A stretch of DNA of 8,331 nt from an uncultured Spirochaetia bacterium (GTDB lineage: Bacteria; Spirochaetota; UBA6919). The stretch spans positions 1-8,331 of the forward strand of contig CAJXGR010000129.1 in NCBI GenBank assembly GCA_913053665.1, in the 5' to 3' direction. Of this stretch, positions 6,619 to 8,331 are shown piece by piece. The translations under genes were made by a program, and so were the position numbers. The notes below the pieces were generated by a model. The model searched no databases and was not told where the DNA came from. It worked only from the letters and a program-made list of their open reading frames with translations. Position 1 is the stretch's first letter, and each line of letters begins with the position of its first letter.

Positions 6619-7740
6619 TTAATCTGATTTCTCTTTTTTCAAGTAATAAGATTTCCCCTTATTCACTGATTCAAAGAGGCTTTTTGTGATTTCATAGACT
6701 TGAGGCTTATGGTTTGTTTTTGCATAGGCTTTGCTGTCATACTCAATCATAGAAAGCTGGATATTCTTGTTAAGAGTGTGAGCAATGACTTTGACCTCTT
6801 TTTGCTTGAACAGAAATTGCTTTTCCTTCTTTGGATCATCCACAAAGCCAATAGCTTTAATATTCAGGATGTCGTTGATGAGTTTAGTTGTTAGCTGAAG
6901 GTTTGTTTGGCCTGCAGAAAAGGATTTAAGAATCCATTTGTCTTTATGGGACGCTTCAAACAACTTATTGACAGCTTCTTGATATACTTTGTTTTTAGAT
7001 AACTTATTTAAATGATCTTTCTCTTCTTGAGACATTTTACCCTTAAAAACAAGCTGTTTTGTGTTATAGCTAATTTTACCGGATAGTTGATCCTTGAAAT
7101 CTATTTCCTCAGGGAGTTTATCCAATTTTCCCATACTCACATCACTTTTTACCAAAATAAAGTCTTTCATTTGAAGGCTCGTCAACTGGTTTTCCTTAAG
7201 CTTTAGAAAGTCTTTATCCCGAAGGTCATGGATGCTTTTGCCCAATCCTTGAGGCCCGATAAAACGATCCGGGAGTGTGTAGATTTCTTTGGATAAATTG
7301 GTTTTGGCATAATAACTTGATTCGCCTGGGACTTTATTTCCCTTGTATAAAATAAATTGCTTCTTATCTTGAGTCCAGAAGCTAAAAGAGTCCGTTGGTT
7401 TGTCCAGGCCAAACTTGGATAAATTGGTGTCTGTCAAAGACTTTATAGGCTTTAGTTTAATGAATAATTGGCTCAGTCTGTCAATTGCTTTATGATCACT
7501 ATCATATTTTCTGGGTTGAATTATAAGCCATTGATTGTCCTTCTTTTCACAGACAATAGTTTCTGGACCTTTTTGTAGTTTGATCTTTACAATATCTTTG
7601 GCTTTCACTTGAAAGATCTTTTTGGTGGATTGTTTTAACGTATTTTTTGGGTCTTTGGATTTGTTCAGTACCAGGATACCCAGGATTAATACGACTAATA
7701 TACCGCCCCATACAGCTAATTTCAGTGTATCTTTTTTCAT
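6619..7740 (-). CDS. DUF4340 domain-containing membrane-anchored protein
   Basis: This gene encodes a 373-residue protein with one N-terminal transmembrane helix (about 8-26, preceded by Lys residues) and a large domain predicted to be periplasmic. Residues about 40-240 match the DUF4340 pattern: I-V-K-I-K-L-Q-K-G, N-Q-W-L-I-I-Q-P, a D-K-A-I-D-R-L-S-like helix, an L-S-K-F-G-L-D-K-P motif, the K-Q-F-I-L-Y-K-G-N-K-V-P-G turn and a D-L-R-D-K-D-F segment. The remaining residues are less conserved and Lys-rich. In many genomes DUF4340 genes sit immediately after a GldG-type gene and are thought to be part of the same ABC assembly. Here the gene is inverted and separated from that operon by trmB, the jacalin-like gene and leuB. 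The Shine-Dalgarno AGGAG (7747-7751, minus strand) is 6 nt from the ATG. No enzymatic residues are evident. Confidence 0.85.
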   Translation of the reverse strand: MKKDTLKLAVWGGILVVLILGILVLNKSKDPKNTLKQSTKKIFQVKAKDIVKIKLQKGPETIVCEKKDNQWLIIQPRKYDSDHKAIDRLSQLFIKLKPIKSLTDTNLSKFGLDKPTDSFSFWTQDKKQFILYKGNKVPGESSYYAKTNLSKEIYTLPDRFIGPQGLGKSIHDLRDKDFLKLKENQLTSLQMKDFILVKSDVSMGKLDKLPEEIDFKDQLSGKISYNTKQLVFKGKMSQEEKDHLNKLSKNKVYQEAVNKLFEASHKDKWILKSFSAGQTNLQLTTKLINDILNIKAIGFVDDPKKEKQFLFKQKEVKVIAHTLNKNIQLSMIEYDSKAYAKTNHKPQVYEITKSLFESVNKGKSYYLKKEKSD

Positions 7741-7820
7741 GCTTAACTCCTATTTCAAGAGATTGAAGAACTAAATTTAATATAGACTCTCATAGAGCCA
7801 AGTTAAATTAGGGGAAAAAT

Positions 7821-7868
7821 AAAAAAAGTCCTAAAAATCTTGAGATAAAGGACAAATTTGATTTGTCC
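7821..7868 (-). promoter_or_regulatory. Possible attenuator-like hairpin pair upstream of the DUF4340 gene
   Basis: Read on the minus strand, GGACAAAT (7868-7861) pairs perfectly with ATTTGTCC (7857-7850) across a three-base loop. The GTCC of that second arm can instead pair, as GTCCT (7853-7849), with AGGAC (7832-7828), which is followed at once by seven Ts (7827-7821). The two structures exclude each other, as in antiterminator/terminator leaders. The terminator stem is only 5 bp, helped by an inner ATCT/AGAT. Transcription from upstream of 7868 is assumed. Confidence 0.3.
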
Positions 7869-7904
7869 CATTAAAATAACGATAAATGCCATAGCACTTG
7901 TAAA

Positions 7905-8011
7905 AATCCTGTAAGTAATAGTCACTCTATGGAATAGCTCCAATGAGAAGCAAAAAGTCCTTGGCGAATGATAATTTGTTTATTATCTTGTTAGCAAATA
8001 GAATCCTGTAA
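7905..8011 (+). repeat. Direct repeat AATCCTGTAA upstream of clpP
   Basis: The 10-mer AATCCTGTAA occurs at 7905-7914 and again at 8002-8011, 97 bp apart. The bases after each copy are also similar (GTAATA versus AGCAATA). This may be a duplicated promoter or regulator site, or chance in an AT-rich spacer. Confidence 0.4.
7976..8004 (+). promoter_or_regulatory. Weak candidate promoter of clpP
   Basis: TAGAAT (7999-8004, 5/6 match to the -10) lies 17 bp after TTGTTT (7976-7981, 3/6 match to the -35). It would give a leader of about 37 nt. No convincing sigma32-type heat-shock promoter was found in the 307-bp spacer. Confidence 0.25.
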
Positions 8012-8047
8012 AGCAATAATCAATTGGAAGTTCAAGGAGCATAAGCA

Positions 8048-8331
8048 ATGGCATTCATACCCCATGTCTTCGAGCAGTCAAGTCGAGGAGAGCGTTTATA
8101 TGACGTTTATTCCCGACTACTCAAGGATCGAATTGTCTTCATACAATCAGAAATCAACGACTATATCGCTAACGCAGTCGTAGGTCAGTTATTATTTTTA
8201 GAAGCCGATGACCCGGAAAAAGATATTTATCTTTATATCAATAGTCCAGGAGGCTCAGTAACAGCAGGCTTAGCCATATATGATACCATGCAGTATGTTA
8301 AACCAGATGTTCAGACCATCTGTATAGGCCA
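8048..8331 (+). CDS. clpP: ATP-dependent Clp protease proteolytic subunit ClpP (5' part, cut by window end)
   Basis: The first 94 codons of ClpP are present, and the frame runs off the window. ClpP forms the tetradecameric serine-protease chamber that works with ClpX or ClpA in the cytoplasm. Diagnostic sequence includes the N-terminal R-G-E-R-L-Y-D-V-Y-S-R-L-L-K-D-R-I-V-F segment (14-31), Q-L-L-F-L-E-A-D-D-P-E-K-D-I-Y-L-Y-I-N-S-P-G-G-S-V-T-A-G (47-74, with the oxyanion-hole glycines) and I-Y-D-T-M-Q-Y-V-K (78-86). The last bases read Ile-Cys-Ile-Gly, so the catalytic serine of the following Q-A-A-S-M motif lies just outside. AAGGAG at 8034-8039, 8 nt before the ATG, fixes the start. No trigger-factor gene precedes it. 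clpX would be expected downstream but is not visible. Confidence 0.95.
   Translation, partial: MAFIPHVFEQSSRGERLYDVYSRLLKDRIVFIQSEINDYIANAVVGQLLFLEADDPEKDIYLYINSPGGSVTAGLAIYDTMQYVKPDVQTICIG

Larger units (their letters stand above)
7741..8047. other. 307-bp intergenic region between the DUF4340 gene and clpP
   Basis: No credible open reading frame is seen here. The region holds the leader of the DUF4340 gene on the minus strand with competing hairpins (7821-7868), a weak minus-strand promoter candidate (-10 TATATT at 7779-7784, -35 TTAACT at 7801-7806), a 10-bp direct repeat (7905-7914 and 8002-8011) and the clpP upstream region with a clear Shine-Dalgarno. It is notably AT-rich. Confidence 0.6.

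Overview
The window comes from a moderately AT-rich genome, and two lipoprotein signal peptides suggest a diderm (Gram-negative type) bacterium. The lineage cannot be fixed from the sequence. A GldA/GldF/GldG-type ABC system with a DUF4340 partner occurs in spirochaetes, several proteobacterial groups and Bacteroidetes. The LeuB and ClpP proteins look like ordinary bacterial housekeeping forms, so a spirochaete or delta/gamma-proteobacterium-like origin is only a loose guess.

Layout. On the minus strand at the left is a small lipoprotein with a DUF3887-like body (40-555). Its promoter region diverges from a plus-strand operon that starts at 758. The operon encodes an ABC ATPase (GldA type), a six-helix ABC-2 permease (GldF type), a large membrane-anchored auxiliary protein (GldG type) and then tRNA (guanine-N7) methyltransferase TrmB. 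A short intergenic region with nested inverted repeats and a possible promoter follows. After it come a second lipoprotein, which carries a jacalin-like (beta-prism I) domain with three visible internal repeats, and a complete leuB.

Between leuB and the next, convergent gene lies a 38-bp perfect palindrome (6571-6608). The convergent minus-strand gene (6619-7740) is a DUF4340 protein, the usual partner of GldG-type proteins, here detached from the operon and inverted. A 307-bp intergenic region then carries an attenuator-like pair of competing hairpins and a direct repeat. The window ends inside clpP (8048 onward), which is cut off just before its catalytic serine.

How it fits together. The ATPase, permease, GldG-like and DUF4340 proteins probably form one envelope ABC complex of unknown substrate. 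GldG-like and DUF4340 would supply the large periplasmic parts. The two lipoproteins are envelope neighbours of unknown role. TrmB, LeuB and ClpP are housekeeping proteins. No tRNA, rRNA, CRISPR array, transposase or phage gene was seen.
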